The notes under the pieces were generated by a model. The model searched no databases. It was given only the letters and a program-made list of their open reading frames with translations, and had not been told where the DNA came from. DNA of 64,000 nt from Rhodospirillales bacterium 24-66-33 (GTDB lineage Bacteria; Pseudomonadota; Alphaproteobacteria; Reyranellales; Reyranellaceae), in contig NCHQ01000002.1 of NCBI GenBank assembly GCA_002281855.1, forward strand, positions 186,001 through 250,000, written 5' to 3'. Numbering within the stretch: the stretch's first letter is position 1; each line of letters starts with the position of its first letter. A program made the translations under genes and the position numbers. This document shows, one piece after another, positions 40,390 through 49,164 of this stretch.

Positions 40390-41439
40390 ATGTTTACCCG
40401 CCGCACGTTCGCCGGCCTCATGGGCGCTGCTTCGCTGGCCCCCGCCGCTTCCCGGGCGCAACCCGCAAAGCCCCTGTCGCGCATCGCCTTCGGCTCGTGT
40501 GCGAAGCAGACCCTGCCGCAGCCGATCTGGGAGCCCATCCTCGCCTACCGGCCAGACCTCTTCATCTTCGCCGGCGACAATGTCTATGGCGACTTCCATG
40601 CGCCGGATGCAGCGGATCTGAAGCGGGCCTACGACGAAGCCCGGCACATCGCGGGATATGCGAAGCTGCGCGAGACCGTGCCGCATCTCGCCGTCTGGGA
40701 CGACCACGATTACGGCGTCAACGACGGCGGCGTGGAGTTCGCGCACAAGGGCCTGTCGAAGGACCTCTTCCTCGATTTCTGGAAGGTGCCGGCCGGCGAT
40801 GTCCGGCGTACACGCGGCGGCATCTACGATTCGCGGATCATCGGTCCGCCGGGCAAGCGCGTGCAGGTGATCCTGCTCGACGTGCGTTGGTTCCGCTCGC
40901 CGCTCAGGATCACCGACAAGCGCGGCGCGCCAGGCAGGCAGCGCTACCTGCCCGACCCCGCTCCGGCGAAGACGATGCTGGGCGCCGAGCAGTGGGCGTG
41001 GCTGGCGACCGAACTGCGCAAGCCGGCCGAACTGCGCCTGATCGTGTCGAGCACGCAGGTCCTCGCCGAAGGCCATGGCTGGGAGCGCTGGGGAAACCTG
41101 CCGCTGGAGAAGCAGAAGCTCGTCGATACGATCCGCGAGAGTGGCGCGAAGGGCGTCGTCTTCCTGTCCGGAGATCGTCACATCGGCGCGCTTTATCGCG
41201 AGACTCCCGAAGGCCTCTATCCGCTGTACGAGGCCACTTCGAGCGGCCTCAACATGGTCTATTGGGCGGCCAAGGAGCCCGGCCCCAACCGCCTCGGCCC
41301 GCTCTTCGCCGCCGCCAATTTCGGCGTGGTCGAAATCGACTGGTCGGCTCGCACGCTCCTGCTGGCGCTGCGCGACGAGAGCGGCGACACGCGGCGGGCG
41401 GTCGATGTCGGTTTCGACACGCTGGGCATTGCCACCTGA
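40390..41439 (+). CDS. PhoD-like metallophosphatase/phosphodiesterase (Tat-exported)
   Basis: This 349-residue metallophosphoesterase starts MFTRRTFAGLMGAASLAPAAS, a twin-arginine signal (RRTF) for folded export. The metal-binding blocks FGSCAKQ, FAGDNVYGD, WDDHDYG and SGDRHIG match PhoD-like alkaline phosphatase/phosphodiesterases. An ATG four codons earlier (40378) is possible. Neither start has a good ribosome-binding site. A role in periplasmic phosphate-ester use is inferred. Confidence 0.9.
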   Translation: MFTRRTFAGLMGAASLAPAASRAQPAKPLSRIAFGSCAKQTLPQPIWEPILAYRPDLFIFAGDNVYGDFHAPDAADLKRAYDEARHIAGYAKLRETVPHLAVWDDHDYGVNDGGVEFAHKGLSKDLFLDFWKVPAGDVRRTRGGIYDSRIIGPPGKRVQVILLDVRWFRSPLRITDKRGAPGRQRYLPDPAPAKTMLGAEQWAWLATELRKPAELRLIVSSTQVLAEGHGWERWGNLPLEKQKLVDTIRESGAKGVVFLSGDRHIGALYRETPEGLYPLYEATSSGLNMVYWAAKEPGPNRLGPLFAAANFGVVEIDWSARTLLLALRDESGDTRRAVDVGFDTLGIAT

Positions 41440-41532
41440 TTGCCCAGATTGAATCGGGGGATGAGGCTTCACCGGAGGGCGTAGCGAGGACAAGGCGGTA
41501 TCGGCCGCCGATCTCGGCCCAAAGGAACCTGC

Positions 41533-41913
41533 ATGCAATCGGTGAAACCCGTCGCGTCAGTCTCGCTCCTATTGTTTGCTCTCGCCAGCACCGCGGTTTG
41601 CGCCCAGGACCGGATGCCCCCTCCCTCGTCTTCCCAGACATCGACGGACACTTCCACCGACCGGCCGCAGGGACCGCCGCCACAAGGCAAGCCTGGCGGC
41701 AAGGCGAACGGTGACGGCGCGACCATGCAGGGAGAGCGTCGACCGCCTCCGCCGAACGGACGGGGCGGCAACGGTGCGCCGTCTTCCGAGCCGCCGCGCA
41801 TCGGACAGCAGGGTAAGCCGCCGGAAACCGGCCCGGGACAGCCTCCTGACGGCGAGCGGCCTTCCCGAGGACAACAGCCGCCGGCGTCGTCGAGCGCAGC
41901 CAACCCCGGCTGA
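41533..41913 (+). CDS. Small secreted proline/glycine-rich protein
   Basis: This 126-residue frame starts behind AAAGGAA with a Sec signal peptide (MQSVKPVASVSLLLFALASTAVCAQD), then a low-complexity, disordered Pro/Gly/Ser/Gln-rich body. No family is recognised. The signal peptide and ribosome-binding site favour a real gene. The low-complexity body and high G+C mean it could still be a chance frame. Confidence 0.6.
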   Translation: MQSVKPVASVSLLLFALASTAVCAQDRMPPPSSSQTSTDTSTDRPQGPPPQGKPGGKANGDGATMQGERRPPPPNGRGGNGAPSSEPPRIGQQGKPPETGPGQPPDGERPSRGQQPPASSSAANPG

Positions 41914-41925
41914 TACGCCGTCCGC

Positions 41926-41955
41926 AAAAAAGAAGGGCCGCCCTTGCGGCGGCCC
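41926..41955 (-). terminator. Intrinsic terminator after the Bug receptor gene at 41978
   Basis: On the minus strand, GGGCCGC and GCGGCCC pair around a 7-base loop and are followed by TTCTTTTTT. It lies 23 bases beyond the receptor stop, in the gap to the converging proline-rich gene. Confidence 0.85.
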
Positions 41956-41977
41956 CTCATGCCTTCGGTCGACGTTC

Positions 41978-42964
41978 TTACTGCGGCTGGACGCCGGCGG
42001 CCTTGATCGTAGGCACCCACTTGTCGATCGACGCCTTGAGCTGGGCACGCAGCGCCTCGGGCGTCGCGTCCTTCGGCTCGGGCAGATCGACCGCCTGATC
42101 GATCAGGCGCGCGCGCACCTTCTCGTCGCCGAGCGCGGTGACCAATGCCTTGTTGAGCTTGTCGATGGCGTCCTTCGGCGTGCCCTTGGCAACGAAGAAA
42201 CCGTTCCAGATGGTGACCTCGTAGCCCTTGATGCCCGACTCGTCGATCGTCGGGACGTCCGGCAGCTGCGGCAGGCGCTTCAGGGTGCTGACGCCCAGAG
42301 CCTTGATGGTGCCGGCCTTGATCTGCGGCAGCACGTTCACGGCCTGGTCGACCATGTAGTCGAACTGGCCGCTCACCAGGTCGTTCAGCGCCGGACCGGT
42401 GCCTTTATAGGGAATCTCCAGCACGTCGACCTTCATCATGCTGTTCAGCATCAGGCCGCCGAGATGCGAGGCGGCGCCGATGCCGGCCATGCCGTACTGC
42501 GCCTTCTTCTGGTTGGCCTTCACATAGGCCTCGAATTCCTTGAAGTCCTTGGCCGGCAGGCCCTTCTTGGTGACCAGCACCATCGGGTTCGTGCCACCGA
42601 GCCCGATCGGCTCGAAGTCCTTCTGGCTGTCGTAGGGCAGCGACTTGTAGAGCGCGATATTCACCGCCAGGGTGCCCATGTGCGCGAACAGGATCGTGTA
42701 GCCGTCGGGCGTCGCCTTGGCCGCCTTGTTGACACCGATCGTGCCGCCGGCGCCGCCGACATTCTCGACGATCATCGTCTGGCCCAGCGCCTCGCCCATG
42801 CGGGCGGTGAGCACGCGGGCCAGGGCATCGGTCGGGCCGCCGGCCGCGAACGGCACGATGACCGTGATCGGCTTCGTCGGATAGGCCGTCTGGGCCATGG
42901 CGCCCAGGGGTGCGGCCGCCAGGGCGGCGGCGGCGACGGTCGACAACAGGTTGCGTCTCTTCAC
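41978..42964 (-). CDS. TctC/Bug-type periplasmic solute-binding protein
   Basis: This 328-residue secreted receptor has signal MKRRNLLSTVAAAALAAAPL. The core ITVIVPFAAGGPTDALARVL, GGAGGTIGVNKAAKATPDGYT and LPDVPTIDESGIKGYE marks the Bug family. It is 36 bases downstream of a tartrate/D-malate dehydrogenase-like gene, so a hydroxy-dicarboxylate such as tartrate or malate is a reasonable guess for its ligand. Confidence 0.93.
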   Translation of the reverse strand: MKRRNLLSTVAAAALAAAPLGAMAQTAYPTKPITVIVPFAAGGPTDALARVLTARMGEALGQTMIVENVGGAGGTIGVNKAAKATPDGYTILFAHMGTLAVNIALYKSLPYDSQKDFEPIGLGGTNPMVLVTKKGLPAKDFKEFEAYVKANQKKAQYGMAGIGAASHLGGLMLNSMMKVDVLEIPYKGTGPALNDLVSGQFDYMVDQAVNVLPQIKAGTIKALGVSTLKRLPQLPDVPTIDESGIKGYEVTIWNGFFVAKGTPKDAIDKLNKALVTALGDEKVRARLIDQAVDLPEPKDATPEALRAQLKASIDKWVPTIKAAGVQPQ

Positions 42965-43000
42965 AGGGTTACCCTCCCAAGAATCACTGTAATGCGGCTG

Positions 43001-44068
43001 CTACACCGTCTTCACGAGCTCTGCAATGGCTGCACCCACTGTCTTGGTGTCGCCGTTGCCCCCCAGATCCTTGGTCCGGGGACCGCCCTCGACCAGCGAG
43101 GCCGCGATCGCCCGCTCGATCGCCTCCGCCGCCTCCGGATAACCCAGGTGCCGCACCATCATGGCGCCGGACCAGATCTGGCCGATCGGATTGGCGATGC
43201 CCTTGCCCGCGATGTCGGGCGCCGAACCGTGGACCGGCTCGAACATCGACGGATACTTGCGCTCCGGATTGATGTTGCCTGACGGCGCCACGCCGATCGA
43301 GCCGGTGAGCGCCGGGCCGAGGTCGGAGAGGATGTCGCCGAACAGGTTGGAGCCGACCACCACGTCGAACCAGTCCGGGTTGCGCACGAAATGCGCCGTC
43401 AGGATGTCGATGTGATACTGGTCCGCCTTGATGTCCGGATACTTCTTCCGCATCGCGTCGAAGCGCTCGTCCCAGAACGGCATGGTGTGGATGATGCCGT
43501 TGGACTTGGTGGCCGAGGTGACGTGCTTCTTCTTCGTCGTGCTGGCGAAGTCGAAGGCGAACTTGAGGATCCGATCGACGCCCTTGCGCGTGAAGATGGA
43601 CTGCTGAATGGCCATCTCGTCGTCGGTGCCCTGGAACATGCGGCCGCCGATCGAGCTGTACTCGCCCTCGGTGTTCTCGCGCACCACCCAGAAGTCGATA
43701 TCACCCGGCTTGCGGTTGGCGAGCGGCGACGGCACGCCTTCGAACAGCCGAACCGGACGCAGGTTCACATATTCGTCGAAGTCGCGACGGATCGGGATCA
43801 GCAGGCCCCATAGCGAAACGTGATCGGGCACGCCCGGCCAGCCCACGGCGCCGAGGAAGATGCTCTCGAATGCCTTGAGCTGCTCCATGCCGTCGTCCGG
43901 CATCATCTTGCCGGTCTTGACCAGACGATCGCACGACCAGTCGAAATCGGTGAACTCGAGCTCGAAGTTGAAGCGCCGCGCCGCGGCCTCCAGAACCTTC
44001 ACGCCTTCCGGCAGAACTTCCTTGCCGATTCCGTCACCCGGAATGAGCGCGATCTTGTGCTTGGCCAT
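43001..44068 (-). CDS. Tartrate/D-malate dehydrogenase-like decarboxylating dehydrogenase
   Basis: This 355-residue member of the isocitrate/isopropylmalate dehydrogenase superfamily has IALIPGDGIGKEVLPEG at the start. It also has NLRPVRLFEGVPSPL, the VVRENTEGEYSSIGGR active-site segment, NLFGDILSDLGPALTGSIGVAPS and the adenine-side HGSAPDIAGKGIANP. The pattern fits the tartrate/D-malate (TtuC/DmlA) branch rather than LeuB. The start at 44068 has GGGAGG at good spacing; a second ATG lies one codon earlier. Confidence 0.9.
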   Translation of the reverse strand: MAKHKIALIPGDGIGKEVLPEGVKVLEAAARRFNFELEFTDFDWSCDRLVKTGKMMPDDGMEQLKAFESIFLGAVGWPGVPDHVSLWGLLIPIRRDFDEYVNLRPVRLFEGVPSPLANRKPGDIDFWVVRENTEGEYSSIGGRMFQGTDDEMAIQQSIFTRKGVDRILKFAFDFASTTKKKHVTSATKSNGIIHTMPFWDERFDAMRKKYPDIKADQYHIDILTAHFVRNPDWFDVVVGSNLFGDILSDLGPALTGSIGVAPSGNINPERKYPSMFEPVHGSAPDIAGKGIANPIGQIWSGAMMVRHLGYPEAAEAIERAIAASLVEGGPRTKDLGGNGDTKTVGAAIAELVKTV

Positions 44069-44182
44069 CATAATCCTCCCGAACCGCGCGGAACGTAGCA
44101 GCGCGACCTTGCCATGCAAGCACGGCATTGCCCCTGTCGTACGCTCACGCCAATATGAACAGGTGTTTACCCCGGAGTGGCC

Positions 44183-45868
44183 ATGACCTTCGACCTAAAG
44201 ATTACCGGCGGCACCATCGTTGACGGCACCGGCAGACCGGGCTTCGTCGGCGATCTCGGAATCAAGGACGGCAAGGTCGTCGCGCTCGGCAAGGTCGAGG
44301 GGCCGGCCGCGCAGACGATCGACGCCACAGGCAAGGTCGTCGCACCGGGCTTCGTCGACGTGCATACGCATTACGATGCCCAGATCCTGTGGGATCGGAT
44401 GCTCACCATCTCGCCCTGGCATGGCGTCACCACGACGGTGATCGGCAATTGCGGATTCGGCGTCGCGCCGACCAAGGAAATCCACCGCAAGATGATCATG
44501 CAGACCCTGGAAAAGGTCGAGGGCATGAGCCTCGAGGCGCTGGAAGCGGGCCTCGGCACGGACTGGCCGTTCGAGACCTTCCCGCAATATCTCGACGCGC
44601 TGGAGAAGCGTGGCTCGGCGATCAACGTGGCGGCCCTGTTCGGCCACACGCCGCTGCGCCTCTACGTGATGGGCGAGGAATCGACCGAGCGTGCCGCCAC
44701 CGTCGACGAGGTCGGCGCGATGAAGAAGCTGGTCCAGGAGGCGATGGAAGCCGGCGCCATCGGCTTCGGCACCTCCGTCTCGGTCAGTCACAACGGTTAT
44801 GCCGGCAAGCCGGTCCCCAGCCGGCAGGCAACGCCCGAAGAAATGGATGCCCTCGTCTCGGTCATGGGCGAGATGAAACGCGGCCTGATGCAGATCACCA
44901 TCGGCCGCGATTTCTCGACCCGCCACATGGCCGAGGTCAGCCGCAAGTACAATATCCCGGTCACCTGGACGGCCCTGCTCTCTCACCTCTACGGCCCGGG
45001 TGGCCATCGCAAGCAGCTCGATCTTGCCGCCGAGCAGCGCAAGTCCGGCGCCATGGTGATCCCGCAGGTGAGCTGCCGGCCGCTCAACTTCGAGGTCACC
45101 TTCGCCGAGCCGTTCATCTTCGACGTGATGCCGTTCATGAACGAGCTGGCGAAAGCCGACGCGAAGGATCCCGGCGCCCGACGCCGCGCCTATGCCGATC
45201 CGGCCTGGCGCGAGAAGCTGCGCAGCGAGGTCACGCCGCTCTTCCAGAAATGGTGGGACCGCGTGGTCATCTCGTGGTCGCCATCGCATCGCGAGCTCGA
45301 AGAGATGCCGCTGGCCGTCGCGGCCGCCCGGCTGGGCAAGGATCCGGTCGATCTCGCCCTGGACATCTCGCTGGCGGACGACCTGAAGACCCGCTTCCGC
45401 ATGGCCGTCATGAACTTCGACGAAAAGGAAGTGGCCGAACTGATCACCGATCCCAACACGATCATCGCCCTCTCCGACGCCGGCGCCCATGCCAGCCAGC
45501 TCTGCGACGCCTGCTACTCGACCCACCTGCTCGGCCACTGGGTACGAGACCGCAAGGTCTTCACGCTCGAGGAGGCGGTGCACAATCTCACCCAGCGCCC
45601 GGCCGAGATGTTCGGCATCACCGATCGCGGCGTGCTGGCCGAGGGCCGTCCCGCCGACGTCGTCGTCTTCGATGCGAAGACCGTGAGCCCCGGCCCGCTG
45701 AAGCGGGTCTACGACATGCCCGCGGGCGCCGACCGCCTCGTCTCGGAAGCCAGCGGCATCGATGCGGTCATCGTCAACGGCAGGGTCATCCGCCGGAACA
45801 ACAAGGACACCGTCGCGGCCGACGACAAGCTGCCCGGTCGTCTGCTAAGACACGGCCGCGCCGCTTGA
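44183..45868 (+). CDS. N-acyl-D-amino-acid deacylase family amidohydrolase
   Basis: This 561-residue metal-dependent amidohydrolase has GFVDVHTHYDAQILWD (HxH metal site), GNCGFGVAPT (the conserved Cys of the D-aminoacylase group) and LSDAGAHASQLCD (active-site Asp). The C-terminal strand domain is EGRPADVVVFDAKTV. It is longer than a dihydropyrimidinase and typical for this family. The start has CCGGAG upstream. It is first in a three-gene operon and divergent from the tartrate-dehydrogenase-like gene. Confidence 0.92.
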   Translation: MTFDLKITGGTIVDGTGRPGFVGDLGIKDGKVVALGKVEGPAAQTIDATGKVVAPGFVDVHTHYDAQILWDRMLTISPWHGVTTTVIGNCGFGVAPTKEIHRKMIMQTLEKVEGMSLEALEAGLGTDWPFETFPQYLDALEKRGSAINVAALFGHTPLRLYVMGEESTERAATVDEVGAMKKLVQEAMEAGAIGFGTSVSVSHNGYAGKPVPSRQATPEEMDALVSVMGEMKRGLMQITIGRDFSTRHMAEVSRKYNIPVTWTALLSHLYGPGGHRKQLDLAAEQRKSGAMVIPQVSCRPLNFEVTFAEPFIFDVMPFMNELAKADAKDPGARRRAYADPAWREKLRSEVTPLFQKWWDRVVISWSPSHRELEEMPLAVAAARLGKDPVDLALDISLADDLKTRFRMAVMNFDEKEVAELITDPNTIIALSDAGAHASQLCDACYSTHLLGHWVRDRKVFTLEEAVHNLTQRPAEMFGITDRGVLAEGRPADVVVFDAKTVSPGPLKRVYDMPAGADRLVSEASGIDAVIVNGRVIRRNNKDTVAADDKLPGRLLRHGRAA

Positions 45869-45899
45869 GGCCACGAAGACGCTCACGAGGGAGAAAATC

Positions 45900-46202
45900 A
45901 TGATCCACGTCATCGCCATCATCACCGCCAAGCCCGGCAAGCGCGACGAAGTCCTCAAGAATTTCAAGGACAACGTCCCGGCCGTCCACGCCGAAAAGGG
46001 CTGCATCGAGTACGGTGCGGCCGTCGACATCGATGGCGGTCCGTTCGCCAAGTTCGGTCCGGACACGTTCGTGGTCATCGAAAAGTGGGAGAGCATGGAC
46101 CACCTCAAGGCCCACGGCGCCTCGGAGCACATGAAAGCCTATGCGGCCAAGAACAAGGACCTGCTCGCCGATCGCGCCGTCCACGTCCTGCAGAACGCTT
46201 GA
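45900..46202 (+). CDS. ABM-domain monooxygenase (YgiN-like)
   Basis: This 100-residue dimeric ferredoxin-like alpha/beta protein of the antibiotic biosynthesis monooxygenase type starts MIHVIAIITAKPGKRDEVLK, with FVVIEKWESMDHLKAHGASEHMKAYAAK at the conserved centre. Family members oxidise quinols or small aromatics without a cofactor, or help turn over reactive products. The ATG follows GAGGGAG. It ends in a four-base overlap with the dioxygenase gene. Confidence 0.9.
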   Translation: MIHVIAIITAKPGKRDEVLKNFKDNVPAVHAEKGCIEYGAAVDIDGGPFAKFGPDTFVVIEKWESMDHLKAHGASEHMKAYAAKNKDLLADRAVHVLQNA

Positions 46203-47008
46203 TCTCCGTCACTGAAACAGACGTCGCCGCATACGAACGCGACGGCGTCGTCTGCCTGCGCGGCGCCTTCGATGCCGTGTGGGTTGGAATCCTGTGCGAG
46301 GCGGTCGAGCGAAACCTCCTCAAGCCGGGCCCCCACGCAACCAACTTCGCGGAAGGCAGCTCGTCGGGCAAATTCTTCGGCGACATGTTCATGTGGCAGC
46401 GGGACAACGATTTCCGCCTTGCCGCCACGACTTCGCCGGCCGGTGAAATCGCCGCCGCACTCATGCAGTCGGAGAAGGTCGATTTCTTCTACGACCAGCT
46501 CTTCGTGAAGGAGCCCGGCACGGCGTATCCGACGCCGTGGCATCAGGACCAGCCCTACTGGCCCATCACAGGTCGGCAGATCACGTCGGTCTGGATCGCC
46601 CTCGACGATATCGACCACAGCAACGGCGCGGTCGAGTTCATCGCCGGGTCCCATCGCTGGGGAATAAACTACCGGCCGACACCCTTCCGCAAGGGCCACG
46701 AGGCCAAGTTCACGTCGAGCGATCTCGTCCAGATCCCCGATATCGATGCCGACCGGAGCAAGTACGATATCCGGTCCTGGAAGATGGAGCCCGGCGACTG
46801 CCTGGTGTTCCACGCGATGATCGTGCACGGCGCGCCGGGCAACGACACGCCGGGCGCGCGGCGCCGCGGCCTGTCGCTGCGCTACACCGGCGACGATGCG
46901 CGCTACGATCCGCGCCCCGGCACCTTCCAGTTCCCCCACACGCCCGACCTCGCCACCGGCGCGCCGATGACCTGCGACCTCTTCCCGAGAGTCTGGCCGC
47001 GGCGGTAG
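46199..47008 (+). CDS. Phytanoyl-CoA dioxygenase (PhyH) family protein
   Basis: This is an Fe(II)/2-oxoglutarate dioxygenase of 269 residues if it starts at the TTG that overlaps the previous stop (TTGA). There is no ATG or GTG before the conserved DVAAYERDGVVCLRGAF, so this rare start is the best choice. The iron ligands are in TPWHQDQPYWP (HxD) and the distal His in IVHGAPGN. The 2-oxoglutarate arginine is probably in GLSLRYTGDD. The substrate is unknown but probably shared with the two upstream genes. Confidence 0.88.
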   Translation: MISVTETDVAAYERDGVVCLRGAFDAVWVGILCEAVERNLLKPGPHATNFAEGSSSGKFFGDMFMWQRDNDFRLAATTSPAGEIAAALMQSEKVDFFYDQLFVKEPGTAYPTPWHQDQPYWPITGRQITSVWIALDDIDHSNGAVEFIAGSHRWGINYRPTPFRKGHEAKFTSSDLVQIPDIDADRSKYDIRSWKMEPGDCLVFHAMIVHGAPGNDTPGARRRGLSLRYTGDDARYDPRPGTFQFPHTPDLATGAPMTCDLFPRVWPRR

Positions 47009-47009
47009 T

Positions 47010-47070
47010 GGGCTGAGCAAAGCTCAGCCCGTTGAGCGACAGGCTGCGGCTTGGCTACAAGCCGCCAAGC
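47010..47070. repeat. Two intergenic inverted repeats
   Basis: GGGCTGAG-CAAAG-CTCAGCCC (47010-47030) and GCTTGGC-N8-GCCAAGC (47049-47070) lie just after the dioxygenase stop. A weaker CCCC-AATTGAA-TGGGG follows near 47141. None has a T-tract. They look like REP-type palindromes. The rest of the 194-base gap shows nothing else. Confidence 0.6.
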
Positions 47071-47202
47071 TTGCAATGTCCGAGAGCGCCGAAGGATGCG
47101 CGACTGGGTCACCCCTCCGGCGGCCACTACGCCGCCACCTCCCCAATTGAATGGGGCGGATGGTGATTCTAGTCTCCGCGCCCGTTCCCGAGGGCAGATT
47201 CA

Positions 47203-48390
47203 ATGGAAGAGCGCGGCGTCGATCAGATCACCGAGGTCACCAGTACCTCCTGGTTCGCCCGCCTCGGGCAGGCGATCGTCGGGGTCCTCATCGGGTTCAT
47301 TTTCATCGTCGTGTCGATCGGCGTGCTGTTCTGGAACGAAGGTCGCGCCATCCGCACGGCGCAGGGGCTGGCCGAGGGCGCCGGTATCGTGAGCAGCGTG
47401 CCGGCCGATCGGGTCGATCCGGCGAATGACGGCAGGCTGATCCATGTGAGCGGCATGCTCTCGACGGCCGGACCCGTGTCGGACCCCGACTTCGCCGTCA
47501 GGGTGCACGGCGTGCGCCTCGAACGTCACGTCGAGGTCTATCAGTGGAAGGAAGAGACCCACAGCGAGACCCGCACGAAATTCGGCGGCGGCGAGGAGCG
47601 CACGACGACCTACAAGTATGTGCGCATCTGGTCGGACAAGCCGATCGACTCGGACCGGTTCAAGGAGCCGCGCGGCCACACCAATCCGGTGCCGACCTAC
47701 CAGTCGCGCGACCTGCTGGCGCCGGGTGCGCGGCTCGGCGCCTTTTCCGTCCCCGATGCGCTGCTGCGCGGCTTCGGCGAGGCGAAGCGACTGGCGGCGA
47801 CGGAGGTTCAGGCCAGTGCCCTGCAGAATCGCATCACCAAGCCAGTCACGGTGAATGACGGCGTACTCTATGCCGGCCGCGACCCAGCCCAGCCGGCGAT
47901 CGGCGACATGCGCATCTCCTTCTCGGAAGTACCCTTGCAGACCGCCAGCGTGGTCGCAGCCCAAGCCGGTTCCGCCTTCGCGCCCTTCCCCACCCATACC
48001 GGCACGACGGTCGAGCTGATCGCGGCCGGCGCCGTGCCGGCCAAGGTCATGTTCCAGCACGCTGAAGAAGAGAACGTGACCATGACGTGGGTTCTGCGGC
48101 TGATCGGCGTGATCTTCATGCTGATCGGGTTCAACTTCGTGCTGCGTCCGCTGGCTGTCGCGGGCAGCATCATCCCGCTGTTGGGCGACGTGATCGGCGC
48201 CGGTACGTTCCTCGTGGCGCTGGTCTGCACGGTGGCGATCGCGCCGATCGTAATCGCGTTCGGATGGCTGTGGTATCGCCCGTTGATCGGGATCGGGGTG
48301 CTGGTGGTCGGGGCTGCGGCGACCTGGGGCCTCACCCGGCTGCTGCACGCGCGCGCGGCGGCGAAGAGGCCCGCGCGTCCCGCGGCTTGA
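47203..48390 (+). CDS. TMEM43-family membrane protein
   Basis: This 395-residue protein has one N-terminal membrane helix (AIVGVLIGFIFIVVSIGVLFWNEGRA). A large soluble domain follows (about residues 50-280), including RLIHVSGML, RVHGVRLERHVEVYQWKEET and TTYKYVRIWSDKPID. It ends with three or four membrane helices (WVLRLIGVIFMLIGFNFVL onward). This architecture and the NEGRA/YQWKE motifs match the TMEM43 (LUMA) family found in animals and scattered bacteria. The bacterial function is unknown. Confidence 0.88.
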   Translation: MEERGVDQITEVTSTSWFARLGQAIVGVLIGFIFIVVSIGVLFWNEGRAIRTAQGLAEGAGIVSSVPADRVDPANDGRLIHVSGMLSTAGPVSDPDFAVRVHGVRLERHVEVYQWKEETHSETRTKFGGGEERTTTYKYVRIWSDKPIDSDRFKEPRGHTNPVPTYQSRDLLAPGARLGAFSVPDALLRGFGEAKRLAATEVQASALQNRITKPVTVNDGVLYAGRDPAQPAIGDMRISFSEVPLQTASVVAAQAGSAFAPFPTHTGTTVELIAAGAVPAKVMFQHAEEENVTMTWVLRLIGVIFMLIGFNFVLRPLAVAGSIIPLLGDVIGAGTFLVALVCTVAIAPIVIAFGWLWYRPLIGIGVLVVGAAATWGLTRLLHARAAAKRPARPAA

Positions 48391-48393
48391 TCC

Positions 48394-49056
48394 TCAGTCG
48401 CCCCGGATGATGCCCTTCATCACGATGTCGAGCATGCCGGTGCCCAGCAGGTCACGATTGGACCACGGGAAGTCGGCTTTCAGGATCAGGGCCGAGACGA
48501 CGCCGTGCATGGCCATCCAGCACAGCTCCGCACAGGTATCCGCCGGGTAATTGAGCTTGAGGCCTGATGCCTCGGCCTCAGCCAGAATGCTCACGAGACG
48601 CTGGAACACGATGGCGCCGCCGATACCGGGACGGGTCGGATCGTCCGTCGGCATGCGGTGCCCGAGCTTGCGGACCGATTCCGGAATGTTCGTCCCCAGG
48701 AAGATCAGTTTGTACTCGTCGGGGTGGGCCAGCCCGAACTTGAGGTACGCCTCGCCGAAGCGCCGGATGCGCTCGCGCGGATCGCTGACGGTGCTCTCGA
48801 TCTCGGCGATGCTCTCGATCAGGTACCCGAAGGTCTGATCGCAGAGCGCCAGCATCATCTGTTCCTTGTCGGGGAAATAGAGATAGAGCGCCGGCGCCGA
48901 CACGCCGACCCGGTCGGCGATCCGCCGGATCGTCGTGGCCTCGTAACCCTGCTCCAGGAACAGTTCCTTGGCGGCCTGGAGAATCTCCTCGCGGCGGGTA
49001 TGTCCCTCGCCGCGCTTCTTCCGGCCGCCCGTCGCCGCTGTCGAAAAAGCGCTCAC
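48394..49056 (-). CDS. TetR-family repressor of the RND efflux genes
   Basis: This 220-residue TetR/AcrR regulator has DNA-binding domain TRREEILQAAKELFLEQGYEATTIRRIADRVGVSAPALYLYFPDKEQM. The C-terminal domain is of the type that binds hydrophobic drugs. It is divergent from the membrane-fusion gene, with a palindromic operator and a perfect TATAAT (49084-49079) for its own promoter in between. It is therefore the likely local, self-regulating repressor. Confidence 0.93.
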   Translation of the reverse strand: MSAFSTAATGGRKKRGEGHTRREEILQAAKELFLEQGYEATTIRRIADRVGVSAPALYLYFPDKEQMMLALCDQTFGYLIESIAEIESTVSDPRERIRRFGEAYLKFGLAHPDEYKLIFLGTNIPESVRKLGHRMPTDDPTRPGIGGAIVFQRLVSILAEAEASGLKLNYPADTCAELCWMAMHGVVSALILKADFPWSNRDLLGTGMLDIVMKGIIRGD

Positions 49057-49094
49057 CGGGGTTCTCCTACCCTTGACTATTATATTAACGCAGA

Positions 49095-49115
49095 TAACTT
49101 ATCAACGGTAAGTTA
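49095..49115. promoter_or_regulatory. TetR operator and divergent promoter region
   Basis: TAACTTA-TCAACGG-TAAGTTA is a perfect 7-base inverted repeat with a 7-base spacer between the regulator and the efflux genes. On the plus strand a -35-like TTGACT (49073-49078) sits 16 bases before TAACTT, so the operator's left arm would cover the -10. Binding here would block both promoters. Confidence 0.75.
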
Positions 49116-49164
49116 ACGACGTTTATTCTTCAGTCCATTGTAAACGTCCGAAGGAAGCCCCGCC

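Noticed and set aside
41469-42020. Minus-strand frame opposite the proline-rich secreted protein
   Set aside because: It overlaps the terminator and the receptor gene end, has no ribosome-binding site, and its Gly/Arg-rich sequence mirrors the low-complexity plus strand.
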